Assembly (NCBI GenBank): GCA_947500585.1
Contig: CANMSN010000002.1
Coordinates: 124,001-188,000, forward strand
Origin: an uncultured Flavobacteriaceae bacterium
GTDB taxonomy: Bacteria > Bacteroidota > Bacteroidia > Flavobacteriales > Flavobacteriaceae
DNA length: 64,000 nucleotides
Direction of reading: 5' to 3'
Under the pieces are notes generated by a model. The model was given only the letters and a program-made list of their open reading frames with translations, was not told where the DNA came from and made no database searches. A program made the translations under genes and the position numbers. Shown here one piece after another: positions 9,070-17,636 of this stretch (its first letter is position 1; each line of letters opens with the position of its first letter).

Positions 9070-10152
9070 TTAGCCATTAATAATCTTCTCTTGATGATTA
9101 ATTGATTCTTGATGAACCGCTTTAAACATTCTTAAAATAAACTCTTCGCTTAATCCGTGTTGCTCTCCTTCTAAAACCATTTTTCCTAAAATTTCGTTCC
9201 AACGTTTATTTTGTAATATGGCTACGTTTTTAGATTTCTTAAGAGCTCCAATACCATCAGCAGCTACCATACGCTTACCTAATAATTCAATAATTTGATT
9301 ATCAACTACATCAATTTGAGCTCTTAAAGTATTTAAAGCTTTGTTGTAATCTTCCTCACTATTGCTTTCTTTTCTAATTTTTAAATCTTTCATGATTTGA
9401 ATTAATGTAGCTGGAGTAACTTGTTGTGCCGCATCACTCCAAGCATTTTCTGGATCGTAATGTGTTTCAATCATTAAGCCATCAAAATTTAAATCTAAAG
9501 CTTCTTGAGACACTTCATGAATCATATCTCGCTTACCTGTAATATGCGACGGATCGTTAATTAAAGGAATATCAGGAAATCTATTTTGAAACTCAATAGC
9601 TAATTGCCATTCTGGAATATTACGGTATTTTGTTTTCTGGTATGTTGAAAACCCTCTATGAATCGCTCCAATATTTTTAACACCAGATTTATAAATTCTT
9701 TCTATACCTCCAAGCCACAAAGCTAAATCTGGATTTACAGGATTTTTTATTAAAACTGGTTTATCTGTGCCTTGTAAGGCATCTGCAATTTCTTGCATGA
9801 TAAATGGAGATACTGTTGAACGAGCTCCTATCCAAAGTAAATCAACATCATGCTCTAAAGCTAATTTTACATGCGCTGCATTAGCTACTTCGGTACAAAC
9901 TTTCATACCTGTTTCTGCTTTTACTTTTTGTAACCATTTTAAACCTAAAGCGCCAACACCTTCAAACATGCCTGGGCGTGTTCTTGGTTTCCAAATTCCT
10001 GCTCTAAAATAGCTTACATCTGTGTCTTTTAGCTCATGTGCAATTTTTAATACTTGCTCTTCCGTTTCTGCACTACAAGGACCTGCAATTACAAGTGGAT
10101 GACTCAAATTTAAATCATCTAACCAGGCTCTCATTTCTTTCTTGTTTTCCAT
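9070..10152 (-). CDS. bifunctional DAHP synthase / chorismate mutase (type II)
   Basis: This enzyme joins the first committed step of the shikimate pathway (PEP plus erythrose-4-phosphate to DAHP) to the branch step from chorismate to prephenate. Residues 1 to about 262 form the type I-beta DAHP synthase barrel (IAGPCSAET at about 22-30, FRAGIWKPRTRPGMFEG after it). Residues about 270-360 form an AroQ-type helical chorismate mutase (RAQIDVVDNQIIELLGKR). This fusion and its place as last gene after tyrA are usual in Flavobacteria. It starts 9 bp after the tyrA stop. Regulation would be through the Phe leader upstream of pheA, with possible allostery via the mutase domain. Confidence 0.95.
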   Translation of the reverse strand: MENKKEMRAWLDDLNLSHPLVIAGPCSAETEEQVLKIAHELKDTDVSYFRAGIWKPRTRPGMFEGVGALGLKWLQKVKAETGMKVCTEVANAAHVKLALEHDVDLLWIGARSTVSPFIMQEIADALQGTDKPVLIKNPVNPDLALWLGGIERIYKSGVKNIGAIHRGFSTYQKTKYRNIPEWQLAIEFQNRFPDIPLINDPSHITGKRDMIHEVSQEALDLNFDGLMIETHYDPENAWSDAAQQVTPATLIQIMKDLKIRKESNSEEDYNKALNTLRAQIDVVDNQIIELLGKRMVAADGIGALKKSKNVAILQNKRWNEILGKMVLEGEQHGLSEEFILRMFKAVHQESINHQEKIING

Positions 10153-10161
10153 AATTTCTAC

Positions 10162-11013
10162 TTAACTAATTCCGTTTAATATGTCTTTTATATGATTGGT
10201 GTTTTTCATCTCATTAAAAATTGATTCAAAATTATCATCTTTCATCAACTCTTTAAATTGGGTGAGATTATTTATATACTCTTCTAATGTTTCAATAACA
10301 TTAGTTTTATTTTGTTTAAAAATTGGTGTCCACATTTCTGGTGAACTTTTTGCTAAACGTACTGTTGAAGCAAAACCACTTCCTGCCATGTCAAAAATAT
10401 CACGTTCGTTTTTTTCTTTTTCAATCACTGTTTTACCCAGCATAAAGGCACTAATATGTGATAAATGTGACACGTATGCAATATGTTTATCATGATCAAC
10501 AGGATTCATATAACGAATACGCATACCAATATCTGTAAATAGCTTTAAAGCCTTTTCTTGAAGTTTAAACGTTGTTTTCTCAACCTCACAAACAATATTC
10601 GTTTTACCTTTAAACAACCCTTCAATTGCTGCGCTTGGACCTGAATGCTCTGTTCCAGCAATTGGATGCATTGCTAAAAAATTTCTGCGTTTAGGATGAT
10701 TTTCAACTACTTTACAAATGGCTTCTTTTGTTGATCCTGCATCCACTACTAAACCAGTATCTGGAATTAAATCTAAAACCGTTGGTAACAATTTTACTGT
10801 TGCATCAACTGGAATAGATATAATGACTAAATCGGCATATTTAATATCTTCTAAAGTTGCTTTTTTATCAATTAAATTAAGCGATAAAGCTTCTTCAAGC
10901 GTAGCATCTTTTCTACTAATACCATGAATAACAATATCTGGATTATTCTTCTTAATATCCAAAGCAAGACTTCCGCCTATTAAACCAACTCCTATTGCAT
11001 ATATATTTTTCAT
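10162..11013 (-). CDS. tyrA: prephenate dehydrogenase
   Basis: TyrA oxidatively decarboxylates prephenate to 4-hydroxyphenylpyruvate with NAD(P)+. I chose the start at 11011-11013 (283 residues, MKNIYAIGVGLIGGS). It gives the dinucleotide-binding GxGLIGGS at residues 8-15 near the N-terminus and forms an ATGA overlap with the stop of the aminotransferase gene. A longer frame from 11058 would add 15 basic residues and lie inside the upstream gene. Later motifs include MHPIAGTEHSGP and AYVSHLSHISAF, both family typical. No ACT domain is present. Confidence 0.93.
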   Translation of the reverse strand: MKNIYAIGVGLIGGSLALDIKKNNPDIVIHGISRKDATLEEALSLNLIDKKATLEDIKYADLVIISIPVDATVKLLPTVLDLIPDTGLVVDAGSTKEAICKVVENHPKRRNFLAMHPIAGTEHSGPSAAIEGLFKGKTNIVCEVEKTTFKLQEKALKLFTDIGMRIRYMNPVDHDKHIAYVSHLSHISAFMLGKTVIEKEKNERDIFDMAGSGFASTVRLAKSSPEMWTPIFKQNKTNVIETLEEYINNLTQFKELMKDDNFESIFNEMKNTNHIKDILNGIS

Positions 11014-12155
11014 CTTACTCTTGCAATTGCTTCTTCTAAATCTTCCGTTTGAGCACATAAAGAAAAACGAATATAACCTTCTCCTTTACTACCAAAAATA
11101 GTTCCTGGAGTTATGAATATATGATTCTCTTTTAATATTAAATCTATAAACTCTTCAGCTTTTAAATAGGCAGGTAATTTTGCCCATACAAATAGTCCAA
11201 TTGCATTTTCATCATAAGTACAATTTAAAGCCTCTGCTAACTTCCAAACTAAATCTCTACGTTGCTTATAAACACTATTTAATGTACTAAACCACATATT
11301 TGAACATTTTAAAGCTTCAATAGCTCCTTTTTGTATGCCATAAAACATCCCAGAATCCATATTACTTTTAACCTTCAAAATATTATTAATATGCTCGTTA
11401 TTACCCAGAACCATTCCTACGCGCCATCCAGCCATATTAAATGTTTTACTCAATGAGTTTAACTCCAAACAAACATCTTTTGATCCTTCTACACTTAAAA
11501 TACTTGTAGGGTTATCATTTAAAACAAAACTATAAGGATTATCGTTAACAACTAAAATATCATGTCGTTTTGCAAATGCTACTAACTCTTCAAATACATA
11601 TTTATTCGGTTTTGCTCCAGTAGGCATATGCGGATAATTAACCCACATTAACTTTACTTTAGTTAAATCTAATTGCTCTAAAGCTTTAAAATCGGGCAAC
11701 CAATTATTTGAAGCATCTAATTCGTAAAAAACGGGAGTCGCTTCTAATAATTTTGTAACCGATTGATAGGTTGGATAGCCCGGGTTTGGAATTAAAACGG
11801 CATCACCTTTGTTCAAATATGTCATTGAAATATGCATAATACCTTCTTTACTTCCCATTAAAGGAAGTACTTCGGTATTAGGGCTTAAATTAACAGCATA
11901 ATTAGCTTTATAAAAATTAGCAATAGCCTGTCTTAATTCTGGCAACCCTTGGTAGCTCTGGTATTTGTGGGCATTTTTATCTAACAATCCTGCAGTTAAA
12001 GCATCAATTACTTTTTGCGGCGGTTGCATGTCAGGACTACCAATACCTAAATTAATAACAGGTTTTCCATTAGCAGTAAGTAAGTTAACCTCTCTCAATT
12101 TTTTTGAGAAGTAGTATTCTTCAACACTATTTAATCTATCAGCTACTTCTATCAT
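11010..12155 (-). CDS. pyridoxal-phosphate aminotransferase, probable aromatic amino acid aminotransferase
   Basis: A 381-residue class I/II fold-type I aminotransferase. Visible motifs are GIGSPDMQPP near residue 38, NPGYPTYQ, the Asn and Tyr of VVNDNPYSF, the PLP lysine in SLSKTFNMAGWRVG (about residue 235), and RFSLCAQ near the end. By sequence it is close to LL-diaminopimelate and aspartate-type enzymes. Its position between pheA and tyrA, with ATGA overlaps on both sides, argues that it converts phenylpyruvate and 4-hydroxyphenylpyruvate to Phe and Tyr. Substrate is inferred from context only. Confidence 0.9.
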   Translation of the reverse strand: MIEVADRLNSVEEYYFSKKLREVNLLTANGKPVINLGIGSPDMQPPQKVIDALTAGLLDKNAHKYQSYQGLPELRQAIANFYKANYAVNLSPNTEVLPLMGSKEGIMHISMTYLNKGDAVLIPNPGYPTYQSVTKLLEATPVFYELDASNNWLPDFKALEQLDLTKVKLMWVNYPHMPTGAKPNKYVFEELVAFAKRHDILVVNDNPYSFVLNDNPTSILSVEGSKDVCLELNSLSKTFNMAGWRVGMVLGNNEHINNILKVKSNMDSGMFYGIQKGAIEALKCSNMWFSTLNSVYKQRRDLVWKLAEALNCTYDENAIGLFVWAKLPAYLKAEEFIDLILKENHIFITPGTIFGSKGEGYIRFSLCAQTEDLEEAIARVR

Positions 12156-12979
12156 AACTTCGCATTTTTATATTCACCCAAAACTTTAAAACCTTGTCCC
12201 ATAATTTCAATAATTGACTTTGCTTTTTTAAAATCTGCATACTCCTCAAAAGTAACATCCACAAAAAAGGCATATTTCCAAGGTGTTTCAACTATTGGCA
12301 ACGATTGAATTTTTGTTAAATTCAACTTACAATCGCTCATTACATTTAAAATAGTTGCTAAACTTCCACGTTTGTGGTCGGTTTCAAATTTTAATGAGGC
12401 TTTATTAATGTCTTGTTCTGGTACTTCAGAATTTGTACGTTTCACAATAACAAAACGTGTTTCATTGTGCTTTATCGTTTGAATACTATGTGCTAAAATA
12501 TCTAATTTAAAAATTTCAGCAGCCATAACACTAGCTATAGCACCAATACCCTTTAAATTATTTTTATGAATACGCTCTGCGACCTCAGCGGTATCCTTAT
12601 CTTCAACTAATTTAATGTGAGGATGTAACTTAAAAAAGTCCTTACATTGTAACAGTGCCATTGGGTGGGAATAGACTTCTTTAATATCTGAAATATTTTG
12701 ATTTGGTAAAGCCATTAGGTTGTGCTGAATATCTAAATAATGCTCTCCAACAACATGAAGATTATATTTATCAATCAAGGCATAATTAGGAATAATAGAC
12801 CCTGCAATAGAGTTCTCTAACGCCATAATAGCTGCATCAGATTCTTTCGTAATTAAAGAATCAACCACACCATCAAAAGTTAAACACTCGATAGTAGCTA
12901 CAGAATTATCAAAAAATTGTTGAGACACAATATGATGAAAAGATCCTTTTACGCCTTGTATGGCTACCGTTTTAATCAA
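12152..12979 (-). CDS. pheA: prephenate dehydratase with ACT domain
   Basis: PheA converts prephenate to phenylpyruvate. The 275 residues comprise a dehydratase domain (about 1-185; AIMALENSIAGSI and the ETRFVIV active-site Thr-Arg-Phe) and a C-terminal ACT domain (about 193-275; KASLKFETDHKRGSLATIL) that normally gives feedback inhibition by phenylalanine. It is the first structural gene of the aromatic operon. The transcript runs through a Phe-rich leader peptide and a terminator (13018-13046) just upstream, so expression is very likely attenuated by charged tRNA-Phe. Confidence 0.95.
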   Translation of the reverse strand: MIKTVAIQGVKGSFHHIVSQQFFDNSVATIECLTFDGVVDSLITKESDAAIMALENSIAGSIIPNYALIDKYNLHVVGEHYLDIQHNLMALPNQNISDIKEVYSHPMALLQCKDFFKLHPHIKLVEDKDTAEVAERIHKNNLKGIGAIASVMAAEIFKLDILAHSIQTIKHNETRFVIVKRTNSEVPEQDINKASLKFETDHKRGSLATILNVMSDCKLNLTKIQSLPIVETPWKYAFFVDVTFEEYADFKKAKSIIEIMGQGFKVLGEYKNAKL

Positions 12980-13017
12980 ATTTGTATTTTATTTAAGATT
13001 TGCAATCACTTGTTAAC

Positions 13018-13046
13018 AAAAAAAAGTCTCGATTTTCATCGAGACT
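13018..13046 (-). terminator. attenuator of the Phe/Tyr operon
   Basis: On the minus strand a perfect 9-bp stem AGTCTCGAT/ATCGAGACT with a four-base loop is followed by a run of eight T. It lies between the Phe leader peptide and pheA. An alternative pairing of CGAGGC (plus-strand 13084-13089, inside the leader just after its Phe codons) with GTCTCG in the 5' arm (13040-13045) would disrupt the stem and act as an antiterminator. Confidence 0.88.
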
Positions 13047-13070
13047 CATATTCTAATTTATGTTTATAAA

Positions 13071-13148
13071 TTACACATACAACGCCTCGTTCTTCTTGCT
13101 AAAAAAGAAATAAAACCAGTTGTTAAAGTATGTATAATGTGCTATCAT
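13071..13148 (-). CDS. Phe-rich leader peptide (attenuation sensor)
   Basis: A 25-codon frame starting MIAHYTYFNNWFYFFFSKK and ending in TAA. It contains five Phe codons, four of them within residues 12-16 (FYFFF), plus one Trp and four Tyr. Its ATG lies 16 bp after a good promoter, and its stop lies 25 bp before the terminator stem. This is the classical layout of a phenylalanine attenuator: a ribosome stalled on uncharged tRNA-Phe would cover the F run and free the downstream CGAGGC segment for antitermination. Too short for standard gene callers. Confidence 0.85.
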   Translation of the reverse strand: MIAHYTYFNNWFYFFFSKKNEALYV

Positions 13149-13164
13149 TGTCGTAATTAGGTCG

Positions 13165-13195
13165 CTAAAGTAATTAATATTTTAAGAAATCAAAA
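13165..13195 (-). promoter_or_regulatory. promoter of the pheA leader and aromatic operon
   Basis: On the minus strand TTTTG (13191-13195), an 18-bp spacer and TACTTTAG (13165-13172), matching the Bacteroidetes TTTG/TAnnTTTG pattern with one mismatch. The implied transcription start is only about ten bases before the leader ATG. Confidence 0.6.
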
Positions 13196-13276
13196 TACTA
13201 TAAAACCTTTTTTTATGTTTTTATTAAAAGTTTTAAAGATTTTATAGTAAATATCACATTACATTAGATAATCATT

Positions 13277-13284
13277 TATTTTTG
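13277..13284 (+). promoter_or_regulatory. candidate -7 element for gldA
   Basis: TATTTTTG, an exact match to TAnnTTTG, 17 bp before the gldA ATG. No good upstream TTTG partner was found at the usual distance. Confidence 0.35.
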
Positions 13285-13301
13285 AACAAATTATTTTAGA
13301 T

Positions 13302-14198
13302 ATGTCTATTGAAGTAGAAGGGATTTCAAAAGTTTACGGAAAGCAAAAAGCCTTAAATAATATATCGTTTAAAGTTGATAAACCTGAAATAGTTGGTTTT
13401 TTAGGACCAAATGGCGCTGGAAAATCTACTATGATGAAAATCTTAACGACTTACATTACCCCAAGTGAAGGTGCTACTAAAGTAAATGGATATGATATTA
13501 ATGAATCTCAAAAAAATGTAAAGCTAAGTGTTGGGTATCTACCAGAACACAACCCGTTGTATTTAGACTTGTTTGTAAAAGAGTATTTAAAATTCAATGC
13601 AAACATCTATAAAGTTTCAAAAAAACGCATTGATGATGTTATAGAACTTACAGGTTTAACTCCCGAAGCACATAAAAAGATAGGACAGCTATCAAAAGGA
13701 TACAGACAACGTGTAGGACTAGCAAATGCGTTATTACACGACCCTGACGTTTTAATTCTAGATGAGCCTACAACAGGTTTAGACCCAAATCAATTAGTAG
13801 ACATAAGAAACTTAATAAAAAGCATTGGCAAAACCAAAACCGTTTTTCTATCAACGCACATTATGCAGGAAGTTGAAGCCATGTGCGACCGCGTTATAAT
13901 AATTAATAAAGGTGAAATAGTTGCTGATAAAAAGCTAAAAGAACTACGAGAAGGTAAAGAACAAACCGTGATTGTTGAATTTGATTACCGCGTTGAAGAT
14001 ACTTTTCTATTAAAATTACCTAAAGTGCAAAACGTTGTTAACACTCACGATTTTGTTTACGAAATCACCTTTAAAACCTCTGAAGACATGCGTTCTTATG
14101 TTTTTGATTTTGCTCATGATAACGAATTGAAAATCCTTCAATTAAATCAAAAGAATGCAAGTTTAGAGAGTTTATTTAGAGAACTTACTCAAAATTAA
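13302..14198 (+). CDS. gldA: gliding motility ABC transporter ATP-binding subunit GldA
   Basis: GldA is the ATPase of the GldA-GldF-GldG ABC transporter linked to gliding motility in Flavobacteria. The 298-residue protein has Walker A GPNGAGKST at residues 35-43, the ABC signature LSKGYRQ at 130-136, Walker B LILDEP at 151-156 and the switch His186 (STHIM). The N-terminal half is a standard DrrA/CcmA-like NBD, and the C-terminal about 80 residues match the GldA-type extension. gldF and gldG are not in this window, which is usual since gldA is often encoded apart. A general ABC-2 exporter ATPase is the alternative. Confidence 0.88.
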   Translation: MSIEVEGISKVYGKQKALNNISFKVDKPEIVGFLGPNGAGKSTMMKILTTYITPSEGATKVNGYDINESQKNVKLSVGYLPEHNPLYLDLFVKEYLKFNANIYKVSKKRIDDVIELTGLTPEAHKKIGQLSKGYRQRVGLANALLHDPDVLILDEPTTGLDPNQLVDIRNLIKSIGKTKTVFLSTHIMQEVEAMCDRVIIINKGEIVADKKLKELREGKEQTVIVEFDYRVEDTFLLKLPKVQNVVNTHDFVYEITFKTSEDMRSYVFDFAHDNELKILQLNQKNASLESLFRELTQN

Positions 14199-14307
14199 AA
14201 ACACATAAATATTTCTTTACAGTTACAAGCATGACAAATATCATCTTTAACAAAGTTTTTAGTATGTAATTTTGTAGCATTAAACTAAATAAATTGGTGT
14301 TTATTCC

Positions 14308-14335
14308 TTGATGAAAAAGCAATAAACTACCTTTG
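14308..14335 (+). promoter_or_regulatory. promoter of pta-ackA
   Basis: TTG at 14308-14310, a 17-bp spacer and TACCTTTG at 14328-14335, an exact TAnnTTTG. It places the transcription start near 14342. It also rules out an earlier in-frame ATG at 14333, which overlaps the -7 element, and so fixes the pta start at 14357. Confidence 0.7.
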
Positions 14336-14356
14336 CAACTCTACAAAAAACCACTA

Positions 14357-16447
14357 ATGAGTAAAGGAATTTATGTAGCAACAATTGAACCTAACAGCGG
14401 TAAATCTGTTGTCGTACTGGGCTTAATGCGAATGTTACTGGGTAAAACCGCAAAAGTGGGCTACTTCAGACCCATTATTGAAGATACTAAAGTAGGAGAA
14501 ATGGATAATCACATAAACACTGTAGTATCTTATTTTGAAATTGACATTAACTATAAAAACACATTCGCATACACAAGAACTGAAGTTTTAGACTTATATA
14601 ACAAAGGTAAATCTGGTGATGTTATAGACGAAATTATAAGTAAGTACAAATATTTAGAAGAACGATTTGACTTCATTTTAGTTGAAGGTACCGATTTTTC
14701 ACATGAAAATTCCAGTCTAGAATTAGACATTAACATGTTAATCTCTAAAAATTTAGGCTTACCAGTTATTATTGTTTCGCAAGGGGATGGAAAAGCTTTG
14801 TCTGAAGTGGTAGATAATTTTCAATTAGCCCACGATACTTTTAAAGAGGAAGTAGATGTACTTTCTATAATGACCAACAAAATTAATCCTAATGATGTTT
14901 CAACGTTAAAATCGCTTTTAAAAGAGCGCATAAATTGTGGTACAGATATTACTGTAATTCCTAAAATTAAAAGTTTAGCAAGCCCAACAATTAAAGAGAT
15001 TACAAAAAAACTTGATGGACGTATTCTTTTTGGTGAAGACATGATTAACAACCTAACTGAAAACTTTAGTGTTGGTGCTATGCAATTGCGCAACTACCTA
15101 AACCATTTAAAAGAAAACGCTTTAGTCATTACACCTGGCGATAGAGCCGATATTATCTTGGGAGCCCTTCAGGCTAATATTTCTAAAAATTATCCGAAAA
15201 TCTCAGGTATTATTTTAACTGGTGGATTAATTCCAGAAGACACTATTTTAAAACTAATAGAAGGATTATCTAGTGTTGTGCCAATAATTAGTGTTAAAGA
15301 AGGTACGTTTTACGTTACTAATATAATTGGAAAAATACGCTCTAGAATTTATGCAGAAAATACCGAAAAAATTGAAACATCTATAGCAACGTTTGAAAAA
15401 TATGTAGAAACCGATAAGCTTGCTGAAGATTTAATAACCTTTCAATCAGATATTTTTACACCCAGAATGTTTCAGTATAACCTTTTACAACGTGCTTTAA
15501 AAAACAAAAAGCATATTGTTTTACCTGAAGGTTATGATGAACGCGTTTTAAGAGCTGCAGCCAGATTAATTGATGCACATGTTGTTGAATTAACACTTAT
15601 AGGCGAAAAAGAAAAAATTCAAGAACGTATAGCAAAGTATGACATTCCTCTTAATATTGATGACATTAATATTGTTTTTCCTCAAAAATCGCCTCACTTC
15701 AAAGATTATGTAAGCACCTTTTATGAACTTAGAAAACATAAAAATGTAAATTTAGATATGGCTAGAGATAGCATGTCAGACGTGTCATATTTTGCAACTA
15801 TGATGATTTATAAAGGACATGCAGATGGCATGGTTTCTGGTGCAATACACACCACAGCACATACATTACGCCCTGCACTACAATTTATAAAAACAAAACC
15901 GGGAGTTAATATTGTTTCATCTGTTTTCTTTATGTGTTTAGAAGATCGCGTTTCTATATTTGGAGATTGCGCTATAAATCCAAACCCAAATGCAGAACAG
16001 TTAGCTGAAATAGCCATTTCATCAGCTAAAACAGCTCAAGATTTTGGTATTGAACCAAAAGTTGCTATGTTATCTTATTCTTCTGGAGCATCTGGAAAAG
16101 GTGAAGATGTTGAACGTGTTAGAAAAGCAACTGAAATTGCTAAAGCAAAAGCTCCAAACTTAAAAATAGAAGGCCCCATTCAATATGATGCAGCGGTAGA
16201 TATGCGCATAGGCAAAAGTAAATTACCAGATTCTGAAGTTGCTGGACAAGCCAGTGTATTAATTTTTCCCGATTTAAATACTGGAAACAACACTTACAAA
16301 GCTGTACAACGTGAAACTGGTGCATTAGCTATTGGCCCAATGTTACAAGGACTGAATAAACCCGTAAATGATTTAAGTAGAGGTTGTACTGCAGACGATA
16401 TTTATAGTACGGTAATTATAACCGCTATTCAAGCACAAGATTTTTAA
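14357..16447 (+). CDS. pta: phosphate acetyltransferase
   Basis: Pta interconverts acetyl-CoA and acetyl phosphate; with AckA it forms the acetate overflow and ATP-yielding route. From the start at 14357 the protein has 696 residues. An N-terminal BioD-like P-loop domain begins GIYVATIEPNSGKSVVVLGL. A DRTGG-type domain follows, around 210-330 (ALVITPGDRADIILG). The catalytic PTA domain spans about 370-696 (HIVLPEGYDERVLRAA, then VAMLSYSSGASGKG and VAGQASVLIFPDLNTGN). This three-domain form is the long enterobacterial-like type. The ATG at 14333 is rejected because it lies in the promoter. One base separates its stop from the ackA ATG. Confidence 0.95.
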   Translation: MSKGIYVATIEPNSGKSVVVLGLMRMLLGKTAKVGYFRPIIEDTKVGEMDNHINTVVSYFEIDINYKNTFAYTRTEVLDLYNKGKSGDVIDEIISKYKYLEERFDFILVEGTDFSHENSSLELDINMLISKNLGLPVIIVSQGDGKALSEVVDNFQLAHDTFKEEVDVLSIMTNKINPNDVSTLKSLLKERINCGTDITVIPKIKSLASPTIKEITKKLDGRILFGEDMINNLTENFSVGAMQLRNYLNHLKENALVITPGDRADIILGALQANISKNYPKISGIILTGGLIPEDTILKLIEGLSSVVPIISVKEGTFYVTNIIGKIRSRIYAENTEKIETSIATFEKYVETDKLAEDLITFQSDIFTPRMFQYNLLQRALKNKKHIVLPEGYDERVLRAAARLIDAHVVELTLIGEKEKIQERIAKYDIPLNIDDINIVFPQKSPHFKDYVSTFYELRKHKNVNLDMARDSMSDVSYFATMMIYKGHADGMVSGAIHTTAHTLRPALQFIKTKPGVNIVSSVFFMCLEDRVSIFGDCAINPNPNAEQLAEIAISSAKTAQDFGIEPKVAMLSYSSGASGKGEDVERVRKATEIAKAKAPNLKIEGPIQYDAAVDMRIGKSKLPDSEVAGQASVLIFPDLNTGNNTYKAVQRETGALAIGPMLQGLNKPVNDLSRGCTADDIYSTVIITAIQAQDF

Positions 16448-16448
16448 A

Positions 16449-17636
16449 ATGCAAATACTAGTTTTAAACTCTGGAAGTTCTTCTCTAAAATTCCAATTAT
16501 TTTCTATGCCAGAAGAAACCATCATCTGTTCTGGCTTAATTGAACGTATTGGATTTGATGATGCTAAATTTAAATTTAAAACGAGTACAGAGGTTGTTGA
16601 ATTAATTACTCCAATTCTCAACCACAAAGTAGGTTTAGAGTTATTAGCGCAGCAATTATTAAATAGCGATACTGGTATTTTAAAATCTGCTGATGCTATC
16701 GATATTGTTGGGCATCGCGTTGTGCACGGTGGAAAAGATTTTAGCGATACTACCGAAATTACCAATGTAGTTAAAGAAAAAATTAAAGCACTTTCTAGTT
16801 TGGCACCTTTACATAACCCAGCAAATTTAGAAGGTATAGAAGTTGCCGAAGCCATTTTTCCTAATGCGAAACAGGTTGCTGTTTTTGATACCGCTTTTCA
16901 TCAGTCTATTCCAGAACATGCTTATAAATATGCCATTCCAAATGAGTTTTTAGATAAACATCATATTCGTTTATACGGGTTTCATGGTACTAGTCATAAA
17001 TATGTTTCAGAGAAAGCTATCGAGTTTTTAAAAAAAGAACATTCAAAAATTATTACAATTCATTTAGGTAATGGATGTAGTATGACTGCTATTAAAGATG
17101 GAAAAAGCATTGACCATTCTTTAGGTTTTTCTCCAGTTAATGGATTGATTATGGGTACTCGCTCAGGAGATATTGATCAATCTATAATATTTCATTTAGC
17201 TGAAAAATTTAATTTTAGTTTTGATGAAATCAATTCTATTTTACAAAAGAAAAGTGGCATGTTGGGCTTAACAGGTTTTAGCGATTTAAGAGATATTCAA
17301 GCTGAAGCTGAAAAAGGAAATAAAAATTGCCAACTTGCTTTACAAATGAATGCGTATCGCATAAAAAAATATATTGGAAGTTATGCAGCTATTTTAAATG
17401 GCTTGGATGCCATTGTTTTTACTGCTGGTATTGGAGAAAATTCAAGTTTTATGCGCCAAATAGTTTGTGAAGATTTAACCTTTTTAGGTATTGAATTAGA
17501 TGTAGAAGAAAACAAAAAACGATCTAACAATTTACATTGTGTTAGTACAAAAAACTCTAAAGTAAAAATTCTAGTAATTCCTACCAATGAAGAATTAGAA
17601 ATTGCGAAACAATCGGCAAAATTATTCGAAAATTAG
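16449..17636 (+). CDS. ackA: acetate kinase
   Basis: AckA transfers phosphate between acetyl phosphate and ADP. All signatures are present in the 395-residue sequence: LVLNSGSSSLKFQLF at the N-terminus, VGHRVVHGG, VAVFDTAFHQSIP, YGFHGTSHKYVS, IITIHLGNGCSM, GLIMGTRSGDID and VFTAGIGENS. It is translated directly after pta with almost no gap. The gene converges on the T9SS cargo gene and the two stop codons overlap by four bases; no terminator hairpin was seen at the junction. Confidence 0.97.
   Translation: MQILVLNSGSSSLKFQLFSMPEETIICSGLIERIGFDDAKFKFKTSTEVVELITPILNHKVGLELLAQQLLNSDTGILKSADAIDIVGHRVVHGGKDFSDTTEITNVVKEKIKALSSLAPLHNPANLEGIEVAEAIFPNAKQVAVFDTAFHQSIPEHAYKYAIPNEFLDKHHIRLYGFHGTSHKYVSEKAIEFLKKEHSKIITIHLGNGCSMTAIKDGKSIDHSLGFSPVNGLIMGTRSGDIDQSIIFHLAEKFNFSFDEINSILQKKSGMLGLTGFSDLRDIQAEAEKGNKNCQLALQMNAYRIKKYIGSYAAILNGLDAIVFTAGIGENSSFMRQIVCEDLTFLGIELDVEENKKRSNNLHCVSTKNSKVKILVIPTNEELEIAKQSAKLFEN

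Noticed and set aside
11014-11058. Longer tyrA N-terminus
   Set aside because: It lies inside the aminotransferase gene and adds basic residues before the Rossmann motif; the ATGA overlap start is better.
14333-14356. Upstream pta start giving MQLYKKPL
   Set aside because: It overlaps the exact TACCTTTG promoter element; the ATG at 14357 gives the normal N-terminus.
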